Source: Onchocerca volvulus (Eukaryota > Nematoda > Chromadorea > Rhabditida > Onchocercidae). From it: 64,000 nt of DNA. Below, in pieces: positions 27,283 to 40,860 of this stretch. The position numbers were made by a program, and so were the translations under genes. The notes under the pieces were generated by a model. That model was given only the letters and a program-made list of their open reading frames with translations, had not been told where the DNA came from and did no database searches. How positions within the stretch are numbered: the stretch's first letter is position 1; every line of letters starts with the position of its first letter. Location: NCBI GenBank assembly GCA_000499405.2, contig HG738137.1:4464001-4528000 (forward strand). The letters run 5' to 3'.

Positions 27283-27950
27283 CATCGTAGTCATTCATGG
27301 CTTCATTTGTCAGTTTTGTCCATATGCGTTTTTATTCCTATGTCGGAAATCATACGTATGTATAAGTAGATTTTTTATCTAATCCAATGAAATTTTTTCG
27401 GCTCACAACAAACCTTCCGATTGTTTCATAATGTGCCTAAATACAACTGTAATATGCAGAAAACTTCTGTCAAAAGTCTTCCTATTTTTTAAAACTTTTT
27501 TGATCTCATTTTTGTATAAACTGTTTAAACTCTTCTTCTGGAGAAATATCTTACTCTTCCACTATTCAAGAAATTATTAACCGTGATTTTCTATCTCCGG
27601 TATTTGCCAGATGTAATTTTTTTTTTTATGATTTTTTCGAAATATGGAGTCTATTAATAAAATTATTTGAAATATTTGAATGCATGGTTGTCAGAGCAGT
27701 TGTTCCATCTGATTGTTACGTGTTTTTACAACTCAAACCTGAGTAAACGATTTCGTTATTGAAAATCGTAATAATTTTATTTTGAAAATCAAATAATTGA
27801 TAAGGTAAAGGACTAAAGTGCTCAGATTATCGATGCGTTTATCATTACTGCATTTCTTAAGATGAAACAATATTGGGAATACCGTATAATTTATGAAATT
27901 CAAAGATTAAATTGTTTATAACAGAGATAACATATTCACATTTGGAAAGT
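27283..27950 (+). other. Spacer between golgin-84 and VTA1
   Basis: 668 bases. An AATAAA hexamer lies near 27655 and a possible leader acceptor (ATAACAG) ends at 27924, 26 bases before the VTA1 ATG. No exon seen. Confidence 0.55.
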
Positions 27951-29636
27951 ATGGCTTCTGTAACACAAATTCCTCAGTCTTTACGTTCAATTGCACATTA
28001 TGTAAAAATCGGTGCTGAAAATGCAGATCGTGATCCCATCGTCCATTACTGGTGTAAGTTTAAGTTTTTTTTTTTTTTTTTTTTTTTTTTGAGAACGTGG
28101 ATGAGAACTCTATTGCGATATTTCTTCGATTTGTAACTAGTGATGTTTCACATTTACAAAAGTTTTGGAATCTCATAAATGAAAGAATTCACCGTTTAGG
28201 TCTGTTTTATGCAGTACAAACTGGGATGAATATAGACAAGAAATCTGCAGAAGCTCTACAATACCTGACATCATTGCTTTCAATATTGGAAGATGTAAAT
28301 ACTTTGTAAAATCTTTCACTCTCAATTTCCAAGATCATAAATCAAAAACTCGATAATTTAATAATCTAGTAACTATAGATGAAGAAAAAATTAAGTGGAC
28401 AGGAAGCGCTCACGCAAGATTTGGTAGCCCAAGCCCATATCGAAAATTTTGCCATGAAATTATTCGACTATGCCGACAAAAATGATCGTCAGTCGAATTT
28501 TACGAAGTAATTTTGTGTAGAATTTCGTAAATTTTGAAGTAAGAATGTTAAATTTTTAATGGCAGAAGTATAAACTATAATTTAATTAAGAATGATGTAA
28601 TTTAAGATGCTAAGTTGTGAGAAAGTGAAGTTTTTGTACATTGTTATGTTAGAAAGATTATGTTAGCTTCTTTATTTCTTTCCCTTCAGTTTTGAAGACT
28701 TTATAAACATATTTCATATATTTAATTGGTTCCTATTCATAAGACAAATTTGTTGTATATTTCATAAGATTTTAGTTCTATATTATTTTCAGGGGTGTTG
28801 TTAGGGCTTTCTACACGGCTGGACACTTGATCGATGTTTTAACTCTTTTTGGAGAGTTGGATGAGAACCTCATTGCAATTAGGAAGTACGCTAAATGGAA
28901 GGTTGCACTACTATTTTTTTCACGTTTCGTATTTATTTATTTATTTTTTTCATTTAGTATATTTATCTAGATCTGATTTCAGAGTTATTAAGTAATACTA
29001 ACTGGCTTACATATTAAATGATATTAATTGGCTTACATTGCTTCAATTTTTAAATCAAGAGTATTTTAGGCAACATACATACATAGTTGTATGAAAAATG
29101 GTGAAATCCCGAAACCTGGATCTGGTTTCAATCAAGATGATAATTTGAAAGACTTTAATATGAGAATCCCACAAAGTATATTTTATTTCCATTGTGAAAA
29201 CTTAATTTAATATCTCAATATTTTGCTGAAGCTAATGGTATCTGTCTTATTTTCCTATTAGCTTTATAAACATTTTGAAATATAATAGCTTATTTTTTCT
29301 TAAAGTTAATATTTTGCAGCTGAAATGAGGAAAGAATCTCAGTCAACTACAGATGGACCTACCCAACCTCCACCAAACTCTCTTGGGCCTTCATATATAT
29401 ATTCGGATTCAGCTCCAACGGTAGAAACTTGTGAAGCGTCACATATCCCCGAAGCAAAGAGATCATCACAAGAAGTATCTGAAAATAGTGATAGTGGAAG
29501 ATTGACTCTGGATGATTATATGGAAGCACAGAAATATGCGAAATATGCTGTAAGTGCATTGAGTTATGAAGATTCTAAGACAGCTATCGAAAGTATGATG
29601 AAAGCACTGACAATATTAAAAAAAATGAAGGATTGA
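27951..29636 (+). CDS. VTA1/LIP5 homologue, Vps4 activator in the ESCRT pathway
   Basis: Cytosolic cofactor that, in yeast and animals, binds ESCRT-III (tandem MIT domains) and stimulates the Vps4 ATPase during multivesicular body formation. Six exons, 27951-28053, 28200-28294, 28379-28506, 28793-28901, 29070-29175 and 29320-29636, give 285 residues against about 307 in human. The N-terminal half reads as the tandem MIT region with RDPIVHYWC, AVQTGMNID, GVVRAFYTAGHLIDVL and RKYAKWKATYIH. A proline/serine-rich linker (about residues 185-240) is followed by the C-terminal VSL helical domain (LTLDDYMEAQKYAKYAVSAL) that contacts Vps4. All phases agree. It is co-directional with golgin-84 and RalBP1. 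Confidence 0.95.
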
Positions 29637-30471
29637 TTTTCTGAAGAATTATTCTAAGAAATGTTATCTTTATGTGTTACTATTTCTATTGTTCTTTGTT
29701 TAATCCTCAATATTGAGTCAATTTCTGTCGCTATTTCATGTGTAAGTGTATAGTCATAGAAATAATAATTTTTATGCATATTCAGTCAGGTAAAATGAAA
29801 ATGATATTCCAATTTTAATATGTGTAATTTCATTTCGGAAATTTCTGAAATAGAGCACTATGAAAAATATATTTATTGAACTGGAAATTTTATAAAATTA
29901 CTGACAGGAAATGTGAAATGCAGTGGATGAGCATCATACTTGGCGCTCTGTGCTTTGACTTTTGTGTAATCATTTTCATTATATTACATTATTATTCAAT
30001 GCATTTTGTATTTTATTGCTTGTTCATAACAAATTTTACCTTTGCTATAATAAAACTATTCAAAATTATCGTTCTTTTTTTTTTTTTGATGCAGAAAATG
30101 CTCATGTTTTGTTTCAACTTTCCTGTTTTTCCTGCATTTGTCCGCATTACCAATCATATGTAGCTAAGCCAGTGATTTAAAAATATTCTATCTTACTTTA
30201 TTCTTTTTTCAAGATTATTTGCGATTGTTAAAAGCAGATATAATAAATCAGAATTCTAGAAGAAAATCTTTAAATATTAGTGTCTTTAAATATAACAATA
30301 TTATTTTTGATAGTCCCTTTAGATAAGGACATTTTATTTTTCGTCATGAGTAGTTTTGACGCATTTACTTGATTTAAACAGCTTATCAGACTTTTGAAAA
30401 AGTTCTTAATATTGAGATATGGTACTGTCTTTTGAACATTGCGTAGTCTGATCTGGAAATTCACATTGCAG
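29637..30471 (+). other. Spacer between VTA1 and the RalBP1 gene
   Basis: About 0.84 kb. An AATAAA at 30049-30054 could serve VTA1, though it is some 410 bases after the stop. A CATTGCAG acceptor ending at 30471 precedes the next start codon by 22 bases. The open frame at 29876-30163 is T-rich and not coding in appearance. Confidence 0.55.
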
Positions 30472-30493
30472 GTAACGAACAAAGAAGATAAAA

Positions 30494-33400
30494 ATGGAGG
30501 AGAAAAGGGCTAAAACTAAGCGTGAAGATTACAGTCCATTGGAGTGTGTTTTTAGTTAAATATTCTGACTATGAATCTGTCATGTGAAAAATAGGTTTTA
30601 TTTCATTTAATGTGAAATTTTATTTCCGTTCACTATTTTCAATGATTTGAGTAAGTCGAACATTTATTTTTAATAATGGTATTCACTGATATATTTCCTT
30701 CTTAGAACCAAAGAACGATCCAAGAAAGTAATTATGTTCGGTAGAAAATCAAAATCAAAAATTAAAAATAAAAAAGAGCAGCATACTAAGGGAGAAGTAC
30801 TCGTTGTGTCACCGTTTACAGGTAGTATCCTTGATTTTTAATTATTAAAAGATTTGAGACTATATTTACATTTAAACAAACTTTTTTGATTTGTTTAATA
30901 ATATATCTTAATTTTTCTCCGAAGATATTTTTTCAAATAGTATTTGTAAAAAGATATAGTTGCTCCCAATGTTATACAGTTTGGAATGCTTACAAAACCT
31001 TGAATCAGCTCAATTTGTTCATATTCAGGAGAACATGCAATATTCGCAGTACCACTTTCTTTGGCTGTTTTACGAATGGGTTCTCATGATGGAATTCCAT
31101 TACCAGTTATTGTTAGGCAGTGTATTGATTGCATTAATGAAAAAGGTACCATTATTCTGCTTCATTTGATATTTTAATTGTATGATTAAATGGATTAATA
31201 TTTTGACTGTCAGAGACGGTCATTATTTAAAATTTTTTATAAGCTTCAATAACTGTAATAACTGATATTCTATAAGTTAATACAATGTTTTGTGCGGTTA
31301 TAAAACAAGACCCAGTTAAGGATTATGTGTCGAAGGAATTCATCGAATTTCCGCGCCAAAAGCAAATTTGGACAAACTTGAAAAAGCAGTGAATTCGAGA
31401 TACTCTATTCAGCTGGAAGATATTCACGATGCCTCGGGATTACTGAAAAGATTTCTGCGCCAGCTTCCAGAACATATTCTAACTAATGAAAAACGACCAA
31501 TATTTGAAAAAATTGCTGCAAGTATGTTTCGCATTTAACTTATCTTTATGATTTCTTTCTCTCGTATTTTCTATGAAGGGATATTTTTCGTTTCGTTATC
31601 ATCTAATTCTAAATTATACGTTCAATAATAAAATGAATTTATTGAAATCCAGTTCCCAAATTCATCTATTTCACCTCAGATTGTCCATGCGGAACGTTGT
31701 CACCGTGTCGTTGTTTGGTAGCAGATATGTTAAAAGCGCAACTGATTTCGCTACCAGGAGAAAATTATATGTTATTGGCATATATATTTATACATTCGCA
31801 AATGATATTGCAAAATAGTGATAAAAATAAGATGGGTATGGCTGCACTTGGATTGATCCTACAAGCTGCACTCAATGTGTCACAACCTCTTGTTCGAATA
31901 TTCTTGCTCAACGCTTCCGATATTATCCTAATGAAATATCATTCTCCTTCTGTAAGCATATCATTTGGAAGAAATTGTATTTTTTAAAATTTCCCCATTT
32001 ATACGTTGGCATCTAAACTTATATTTTATTCTGTAGATGATATGTGAGCGGTTGTTTGGGTAATATAATATATTGAAAACAGGTGTATCATTATAGATCA
32101 ATACAGCATATGTTCTTTTCTTTGAAAATCTGATCTTCAATATTACCAATTCTTATTTTTTTGGATGAGTGTCGTTACAGAATAAATTATATATATAGAA
32201 GCGAAGCTTTTTCGAATTAGGTCGTAATATTATCTTTCATATTTTATTTTAGATGGTATATTTGTTCAAGGACGTTCAAATTAAACGGTAGGTTTTCTTC
32301 GTTTTAAACACTATGTTTGGTCAGTTCATGCAACTTTGAGTGGTTTTTCAATTTTGCTTCATTTGTTACTCTGAAATGAAATTATGTAATAATTACCCAA
32401 TTTATTTTTAATGTAAAAATTTAGTTTTCAATTCGTTTACAATGTTATGAATCTTAAATTTCGCGGTTTTAGTTCTTAAATGAATTTTTTAACTTTAAAG
32501 TTTAATTTTAGTAAGATTAAAATCATGCTTACATTTTATCATGCATTTCAAAACTGATTCGCTTCTCTGCTTTATTCTTCTGTTGCTATAAAATTTTTCA
32601 TGGGATCAAATAATAGCTTTATATCAAGTCGCGTTAATTACGTTAAATTGATATAATACAGTTGAGGCAGTTTTAACGACTAATTAATCCGAAAGAAAAT
32701 AAGTAATGCTAGGTTGGTCTCGATTTTTTGACTTTTTAAATATACTTATTATTGATAATTTGTGTTTAAAAAAAAATGAAAGGAGTGACTTACTCTTAAA
32801 TGTTGGATGACAGCCACGATAACAGCAATAGAGATGAGCGTCAATGTAACAACAGCAATAAATATTGGTGCTGGGTTGGTTTCGTTTTGTTCATTAACTA
32901 GCTCATTTTTCATATTTATATGGTATAGAGAATGTACAGGGGTGGATGTATTTTGCTGATGTTCGGATTTTACATTCTCATCACCGATTAAACCATCTTT
33001 CTGGAATAGGTTATTAGGGCTTTAAATATGTCAGATTTATTTTAGAGCGAAGTCTGTTCTTAGTATCATGCAAAATCTAGAAGTTTTTTGTAAAGACTCT
33101 GCTTAGTAACTTGTCATGATTCTCTTTAACAATACCGAAATTAATTTTACTTTTTTTTTGTTTTGCAGAAAATTTGGCTGAATAATTATGTCTCACTTTT
33201 TTATTTAATCGGTGCTTCAAGTTAATTTGTAGATATTATAATAACAATATTTTATTATAGAAAAATTAACATATATTTTAACTTACAGCTAGAAATTTAG
33301 TGAGAATGTTTGTGCTGATGTCCTCTATTTTTATATTATCCATTGTTGACATTGTTGATGTTACTGAATAGATAATATCTTCGCTTGAGTTGTACATCTT

Positions 33401-36400
33401 GAATGAATCCTTAATTACATTCATTATAACTTGTCCTTGTAAATTATGCGGACGATTACAAGTTGTTTCGTTAGCATGCAGTAACATGAATTCTTGGTCT
33501 AGCAGAATTGCTTCTTTGTACTTCAATTCGATCTCTTCCACCACTGAAATTAGTATGAATTTATTCTTATTTGTTAGGCAATAATAGCATAAATCCTTGA
33601 AGGGAAAAGGTTCCTTCTATAAATTTATTTCTCTGCATTAGCAGTTTTAGTAAAATTTAATGTAGTTAAGTTAAACTCATTTCATTTTATTTCTGTTTCA
33701 ACAAATTTATTAATTTCCTTAGCCTAATAGGATTGAAATTTTAAAAGATCTTACCTGCTTCCATGTTTTCATCACACAACCACTGGTTGTTTGATAGATC
33801 CAGTATACGTAAACTTTTCATGTTTTCTAGCACATTTCTTGATAGTGTTGTTAACTGATTGTTGCGTAATATTAATCGTTCCAACTTTTCATTTTGAGCT
33901 TCCAAATCGCTTTCATCGATACGTTGCAGTTTTCCGTTGCCTACATCCAACTCCTTAATTTCTTGACTAAATTGAAAAAACTCGAAGGTTTATAAAGGAC
34001 TCATTTCTTTGCACTTATTAAATTTCTAGAAATTTTTATTCAATTGCTATCTTAATATTTGGATTTTGAATCTGTTAATCTTTCTAATTCCTAAAATCGA
34101 CCATAAATTTGAATAATGGTTTTTAATTTTGCTCAGGGTTCAGGTATTTCTAACTTCTCACCTATAACAATTTCATACAGATCGTTTACCTTCAGCGAGG
34201 GGAGATGTCTGAGAGTGTTATTAAATTCTGTGATACTTATTTCACTTATATTTAAGCGATGGAGATTACTGAGTCCGTTGAAAGCATCTTCATCGATCTT
34301 CAAAATTTTATTTATTATTGAAAATTGAGTATAAAGGAAATCACAATTTTTTGAAAACAATACTTTCACATTAGGGAAGTATCACTTCTTCAAGTAAATT
34401 CAAAGACTGTTTTGCTCATAGTTTAGGCTCGATTTTTTTTAAAATAATGATGTTTCAAAACTTACATGCTCTAGTCGTTTATTATGCCGGAGATTCAGGA
34501 AGCCAAGCGTTGCACCAAGTTTGGAAAAAGCATTATTTTCCAAAAATGAAAACTCATTCCATCCAAGATCGAGTTCTTCCAGATGTTCTAATCCATCCCA
34601 CCAGCAAGCTAAACTTTCATTTAGATAATTTCCGGCAAGTGATAGGCGTCGTAAGTTTGGTGTCCAAGCGAAACTTCCACATTCTACTTCACTCAGTAAA
34701 TTGATTCGTAAATCGAGCTGTAAGTTTCTATTATCATTTTTATATTAATCGCTGTAAACTATTTTATTTCCCATTATTATTTTGATTTTGAATTTCCATC
34801 ACTTATCATTCATCAAATAGAAACTACGTTTACCTCTGTGAGTTTCATAAGACCTTGGAAAGTGTCCTTATGGATAACTGTCAGGCTACATCCAGGTAAT
34901 AATAGTTTCTCCAATTTGTTCAATCCTTTAAATATTCCTTGTGTTATATTAGTGATACCATCGGCTCGACCCATATCTAGAACCTGATACATCGATTTCG
35001 TGTTGTAAACAAACTTACTATCGGATATCTTTTCGTATATTTAATATTGAATGCTTTAGTCCTCGAATTGCATTTTAAGGTTAATAAAAAAACCCATAAA
35101 TTACGAATGAATCTTTTTTCTTCGTGCTTTTTTGTTCTTTAAACGTTTTTTTGAAAATTTTCAAGAAATTTAAATTTTTGAATGATTTAATTTTTACTTG
35201 AAGTTCTTTAAGTTGTGAAATTTCGTCGAAGATGTCGCTTAAAGAATTGTGATTTCCAATACTAAGCTTTTTCAAGGAGTTGCGAAGAACCGATAATGTC
35301 CCATTTTCCAATGATGCTATGAAATTTCCTTCTAAGTTCAGAATTTCCAACTAAAAATGACATTTAAAAAGTAATGAAATTGGGTTGAATTTGTTTTTAA
35401 TAAAGCCTTCTGATAATTCACAGATTGAGAATTATTGGCAAGAGAAGAAATAACCTGAATTAAAAAAGTGACATTTTGGAGTATGTTACTAACTATTTTG
35501 CAATATTGATTGCTAATTGAAATCCCTTAAAACAAAGTCTTACATAATTCCTTAGTCAATCTTAGCGAAGTTCTAAAAATGAAAAGATAACTTTCTCTAG
35601 AATGATTGTTTCCGAAAGCAGCTTTTAGGTTTAGGAATTTGTCAGTGAAACTCACATATTTCAAAGTTTGGAAATCCATTCTTCCCAGGCTAGTCAATTT
35701 GTTGTCAGCCAGTGATAAAGTCCTCAATTTTGTTAAATTTTTAATTGCTGCTCGTGGAAATTGCTCTAGATTGCAGTTGGTAATGTAAAGTTCTTGCAAA
35801 TGCTCGGCTAGTCCATAGAATGAATCATCAGGGATGTTCAAGGAAGCGCTCTGGGTGCATTTGTCTGAAATTCGACCCAACTATAAAATTCGAAAATTTG
35901 GTTCGAATTTGTGTTTGAAAGCAGTTAAAGGCCGATATTATAGCTTTCTTTGGCCACAAAGAAATTTAGTAAAGAAAATATAAAGGAATTAATGAATTCA
36001 TTAACAATAAGCTAACCAATGGATATAATTTGTATAGATGCATGGGGATTGTCGAAAATTTTTCCAGGCAGCATGTCATCGTCAAATTTAACACGACTTA
36101 ATGTCACCTTCAAAATTTATGATTTGGAGAAGAGATATTAAAAAAAGAAAGGTAGAGAGAGTTAATTGTGAGTAATTCATAACTTAATTAGATTGGAACA
36201 CAGTTTAATTCTCATTAAATTCCTTTTTTAATTGTCAAATACATAAATTGAAATTGAAAACAGTTCTCAGTTTTTTTGAAAAAAGATGTTGGGAAATGGT
36301 ACTTTCACTATTTTAGAATGATTAAGAATATCGAACTAGTGATGGAACATATATGTAAAAAATCGGCTTTGCGAATTTTTGATAAATTGACACATTAAGT

Positions 36401-39400
36401 GATTAGAATTTCTTTAGAAAATTTTAAATTTCTTAAAGTATATCTATAGTCATCCCTATTTGTCTTTTTTGGATTTGAAAAAAAATCAACCTTTTGAACG
36501 GTTTTTTTTGCTGCACTAACGGCAAGAAGTGCTTTTTTGAATTGTTTCATTGTAGAACTATACAAACAGCTGATATCTACATTATTATTATCCCGAACAT
36601 TGCAGAAGCAAAAACTTCCGTTATAAGAATCAGCATTTACGATTGCACTAATGGCAGGACAATCAGGAAATGAATGAGATTGGTGTGATTCCACTGCTAA
36701 TAATAGTAATGAACTTATCAGCAAATAGAAATAAATTAAGATATCCTGAATTTGCATTTGTTTCATGCGGATTTTACTAATTACTGAAGGATAAGTTCTT
36801 GCTTGGCGTGGTTGAATTTTCTCAGTTTTTGAAAACAGTTTCAAAAACTGAATGTCAGAAAAGGGAAAATTTGATGAACGAAGTAGGATTTTCGTGAATC
36901 TTTCATACTGATTAAGTATGTCAGCCAGAAATACTCCGTAAAGTTCCCTTTTTATAGATTCTGAAGTTAATTTGAGACCGTTGACTTCATTTCCAGTTGC
37001 TAGTGCCAGTGGAATAGTCATCGTTGAAAATTTGATAATGATCGTAATGAAATTGATGGTGGTGATAGTGTATTGTATCAGTCACCAAACGACCCCAAAA
37101 TTCGATCCTTCTAAGAAAATATAATGGATTTTCTCGTTCATGAAAGACCACTGCCATTGCTACTTCAATTCTAGTTTTCCTTGTCAGATCACTCTTCGCT
37201 GCCCCTTTCCACATTTCAACAATTTCGTTGTCTTTTAATTTTTCTGCCGAACATCGTAATTTAGATTTCGAGTTTCTTTTTTTTTTTTCTACATTTCAAT
37301 GTAACAATTTTTTCTATGAAATTTTATTCAGCACTTGAGATGTTAGACATTAATTTGTTTTGTGAGTAAAGGATGAAATTTTGATTTAGTGAATGAATGA
37401 TGATCTTATAAATCCGTTCATTTATAGATCATGGATTTTATTTTAAGTTTTTGTATTCAGCGGTTTGTTACTTTTTCAAGCTTATAGTTTTCAATTATAT
37501 GTAATAATCGCCCTCTCAGATCTAATTATTGCTTTCGATTAAAAAAAGGAAAAAAAAACTTTCCAATACCTCAGAAAGTATGCTTCACTGAGATTTGAAC
37601 GGGACTTATCAGTGATAATTTGTCTTTTTTAATCAAGACTAAAAAATTTTTTTGATTGTTGTATTCAGTCATGTAGTGCTTTTTTCTTTCTTTTTATTAT
37701 GTTAAAAAAATTTGCTTTTGAAATTTTATTCCACTTTGAATGATTAGTTTTCTTTTTCATATGTTTTTATTTTTCAATATTTATCGTTTCATATTTATTA
37801 ATTTCACTTATTGTTTTTAATATTCCACTATTTTTAAACGCATTTACTGTCCTTGAAACTATTTATTGATACTTCTCGGTAATTTTATTCTTCAAATGAT
37901 TTGTGGACTGTTCCTCTTAACTCAAATGTCCCTGACATCCAGAATATGATTTTCTTTTTTTAAAGAAATTCATTGGGAAACAAGATAAGTGCTGGTTATA
38001 AATAAATTAAACATTAGTTATGCAATAGCTATTGTATTTAAAACAAATACATTTTAAGATATGTGGCACCAAAATCACCAAAGATTATTTGCGAAGGAAA
38101 TTTGTCGGACTCTGAGGAAGAGCTTCTTAGTGAGGAGCGAAAGCAGCGAAGTCGTCTGCAACAACTTCATCTACATGTAAGTTTGTAGTGGTGAAATTTG
38201 TTATCAATAACATTTCTTATTTAATTTACATCTTATGGAAAACCGCAAACACATACGATAATATTTTTCGTGGGAATTTCAGCTATCAAATATTGCATTT
38301 TCTTTTGAGGAAAATGTATAGTTAAATTTCTATAATTTGTATGTCGCAGATAATCTTTTGCAATGATCAAAAATTCTGATCAAAATCAAGGTATTTTCTT
38401 GTCAATTTTCGGCTTAAAAATTCGTAATTTTTTGACATTTCATCTGTTTTTTTTTTCTTTTGTAATAAGTATTTTAAACTTGCAGATAAAGGAGCTTCGA
38501 GAATTAAATTTGCCAACGAAACAAATAGAAGAGGAATTATGGGATGTACAGACTGCAATCACAGTGCTTTGCAGGAAAGTAAATGTCTTATTTTATTTCT
38601 TATGTGTCAGCGAATTGAAATATGCAATGTTTTGTTTATATGTATTATATGCATTCGTATTTCCGTGAATTCACTCACTTTTAACCAGTTTGTTGTGAAT
38701 GGTTTTTTCAGGCTCTGAATAGTGCTTGAAAATTAAACGAATCATGCCTCAAGATTCGATTTATTTAATTTTCAAGCAGTAAGCATCTGTCAATTCCAAT
38801 ATTAATGCCTTCCATTCATTTTGATGGAAAGATGCTTATCCTAAAGCTGTTCTGAGAACTTAAAAAATAAAACTTGAAATGTATTTCATTTATATCATCA
38901 ATTAATTTTCAGTCTGAGATTTTTTAAGATATTATGGAAAATTCATTCAGAGTTTTTGGATTTGAGATTTCTTCCCAAGATTTCTCATTTTTAAGCAAAT
39001 TATTTTTACCGTCACAGGTTTCTATGAAAAAAATTATTAATACTTCCGTCATTTCTATGAAGTTTTTTAGAGATTTTATAAGTAGATAAGCATTTTATTA
39101 TTAAATTAAACTAACATTTTTTTTTTTCTGGTAAATTATGTAGTCGGAATTTGGCACTTACAAGAAGAAAGAAGGTTGATAAAGCGAGAAAAAAGCTTCT
39201 AGCTTCCCAAGTTTTTGGAGCTTGAATCATTTATTATGTCTTATTTCTTGAATTACTTCCTTTCTTGTTCAATCTTCAGTACTCAATCTTTAAGAAAAAA
39301 AAAACTTACCAACTGTATAATATCTTAAGATCTTGGTGACTGAAACCTTCTTTTATTTTTCTTAAAAAAGTTGTCGTTTGCAGCATAGTAATAAGGACAC

Positions 39401-40860
39401 TATAGTTTTGAAATGAACGTAATGCATGAGATAATCATTTACAACTATTTCATATGCATCAAGTTTTCTTAAATTATTCATTACTTAATTATTTGATTAT
39501 AGTCTCTTAAACTCTATGGCAAATTCATATTCACAAATTTCGTTTTTAAACGAATGGGAAGAATATTAATTTCTGTCGAATAATTTCAAACAGTTTGTAT
39601 ATTTAAAGATTTCGACTTATATTTGCAATTCCTTTAACATTTTTTTCAAGGAAGTTTTTCTTTTTGCAATAATTAGCCCGTAAAATCCAGTGCTTTTATT
39701 CCGAAGTTTAAAATTGAAACAGGTGGTGGATGTAAATTCTAGATTTCCGAGTTTCCTATAATTTCAAACACTGCTGATAATATAACGAAGTAGTATTAAT
39801 TGCATATATCTAGAAGATATTATATGCCCATTATTTGTCTGTTGTTTATATTTTATTTATGTGATTGATCACTAGCTATTCAAAATTTGTTGAATTTTAC
39901 AACCAGCCAATATGCTTTTTTCACCTGTATCATCATTGCAGCTTAAAAGTATACGTTTGGAAAATTCGGGAAAAATTGAAACACGAAAAAATGATGGTTT
40001 AACGCCAACACTGGAAATGTTCGAAGAGAAGCAGTTACTAGCCGCTTGTACAGCTTTACGCGAGGACATCGCTCGTCATAAATTAGAGATAATTTCTTTG
40101 GATCAATGTTTATATGGTATGAATGAAGTAAGATTTTTTTTAACGGACTGAGAACGATTTAACTTCGATGTTTTGTAAAATAATGATATATTCGAGTCTT
40201 ATTCTATCATGAGTTGAAAAATACTAGTGCAGCTAAAAAAAATTTAAAAATCATTCGTGAAAAAAGTATCCACAATTCATTTTGACGGTATCTGTAATTA
40301 CTTAAATAACTTGGGATTCTAACTCAGTATTTAAATAAGTCCTTCAAATCTTAACTACTTTTAGATAGATAAGGATCGGTAATACTTTTTATTGATATAT
40401 ATAACCTCTTTTTTGCTCCTAATCGGTTATTAGGCAGTTGTACTTTCAAAGATTTGTGGCGGGATTCGCAAGCCTAGGATTTAATTCGACGGAAGTTTAA
40501 AATTTGTGTCGGGAAGTTTTTTCAAATTCAGATTTACAAAAAATTTTTCGATACTTCGAAAATGAAATAAATGAATAAATAGTCAAACAGATAGCAAATC
40601 GAGCTTAATGTTTTTAAATACAATTGAAGCTATAACTTTTAAAAATCTATTTTAAGAATAAAAATACCGAAACTTTTAAAAACAACGACGACAGTGAATA
40701 TAGAGAGGATTATTGGCGCGATGAATGCCGGAAAGAAGAAAAAGAACGCGATGATTTACTGTCCGAAATAGTTTCACTTAGAAATGATTGCTGCCAACTA
40801 CGGGCTCAGATCGAATTAAATGCTGTCAAAAAGCTCACATTACTAGTTACAAGATTTTAG
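30494..40860 (+). CDS. RalBP1 / RLIP76-type RhoGAP (Ral effector)
   Basis: Effector of Ral GTPases with a GTPase-activating domain for Rac/Cdc42, linked in animals to receptor endocytosis and actin control. Ten exons: 30494-30543, 30706-30821, 31029-31145, 31321-31521, 31680-31951, 32253-32287, 38059-38176, 38486-38578, 39942-40127, 40657-40860, summing to 463 residues. A lysine-rich N-terminus precedes the RhoGAP domain (about residues 57-240), with IFAVPLSLAV, DGIPLPVIVRQCIDCI and the arginine-finger motif EGIHRISA (Arg103). The part after the long intron is helical and coiled-coil-like and corresponds to the Ral-binding/C-terminal region. It is shorter than human RalBP1 (about 655 residues), mainly at the N-terminus. 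The first donor (GTGTGT) is weak. Intron 6 is 5.8 kb and hosts the LRR gene on the other strand. Confidence 0.9.
32288..38058 (+). other. RalBP1 intron 6 (5.8 kb) hosting an antisense gene
   Basis: Bounded by CGG|GTAGGT-type donor at 32288 and the TTTTAAG acceptor at 38058, with phase 2 on both sides giving Arg across the junction. The LRR gene occupies 32749-36766. The remaining 36787-38058 stretch is very AT-rich, likely the promoter of the nested gene, with no exon seen. Confidence 0.8.
32749..36766 (-). CDS. Leucine-rich-repeat single-pass membrane protein, nested in the RalBP1 intron
   Basis: Eleven exons on the minus strand: 36766-36491, 36107-36017, 35864-35656, 35454-35422, 35350-35198, 34983-34834, 34717-34466, 34297-34190, 33953-33755, 33543-33287, 33000-32749, summing to 659 residues with consistent phases. 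A signal peptide (about residues 1-26) and a cysteine-containing N-cap are followed by roughly a dozen LRRs (for example LEILNLEGNFIASLENG, LEELDLGWNEFSFLENAF), a C-terminal cap with WLCDENME and TTCNRPHNLQGQ, a stalk with several N-glycosylation sites, and one membrane helix (about 621-640) with a short cytoplasmic tail. This is the layout of extracellular LRR adhesion/matrix receptors such as the nematode LRON/EGG-6-like group; the exact orthologue is not recognised. TCCTTCAG ends at 36784, 17 bases before the ATG. The tail end is ambiguous (see findings). Confidence 0.9.

Noticed and set aside
36767..37021. In-frame 85-residue N-terminal extension of the LRR protein
   Set aside because: A TCCTTCAG acceptor lies just before the ATG at 36766, and the signal peptide begins there; the upstream part is most likely not in the mature mRNA.
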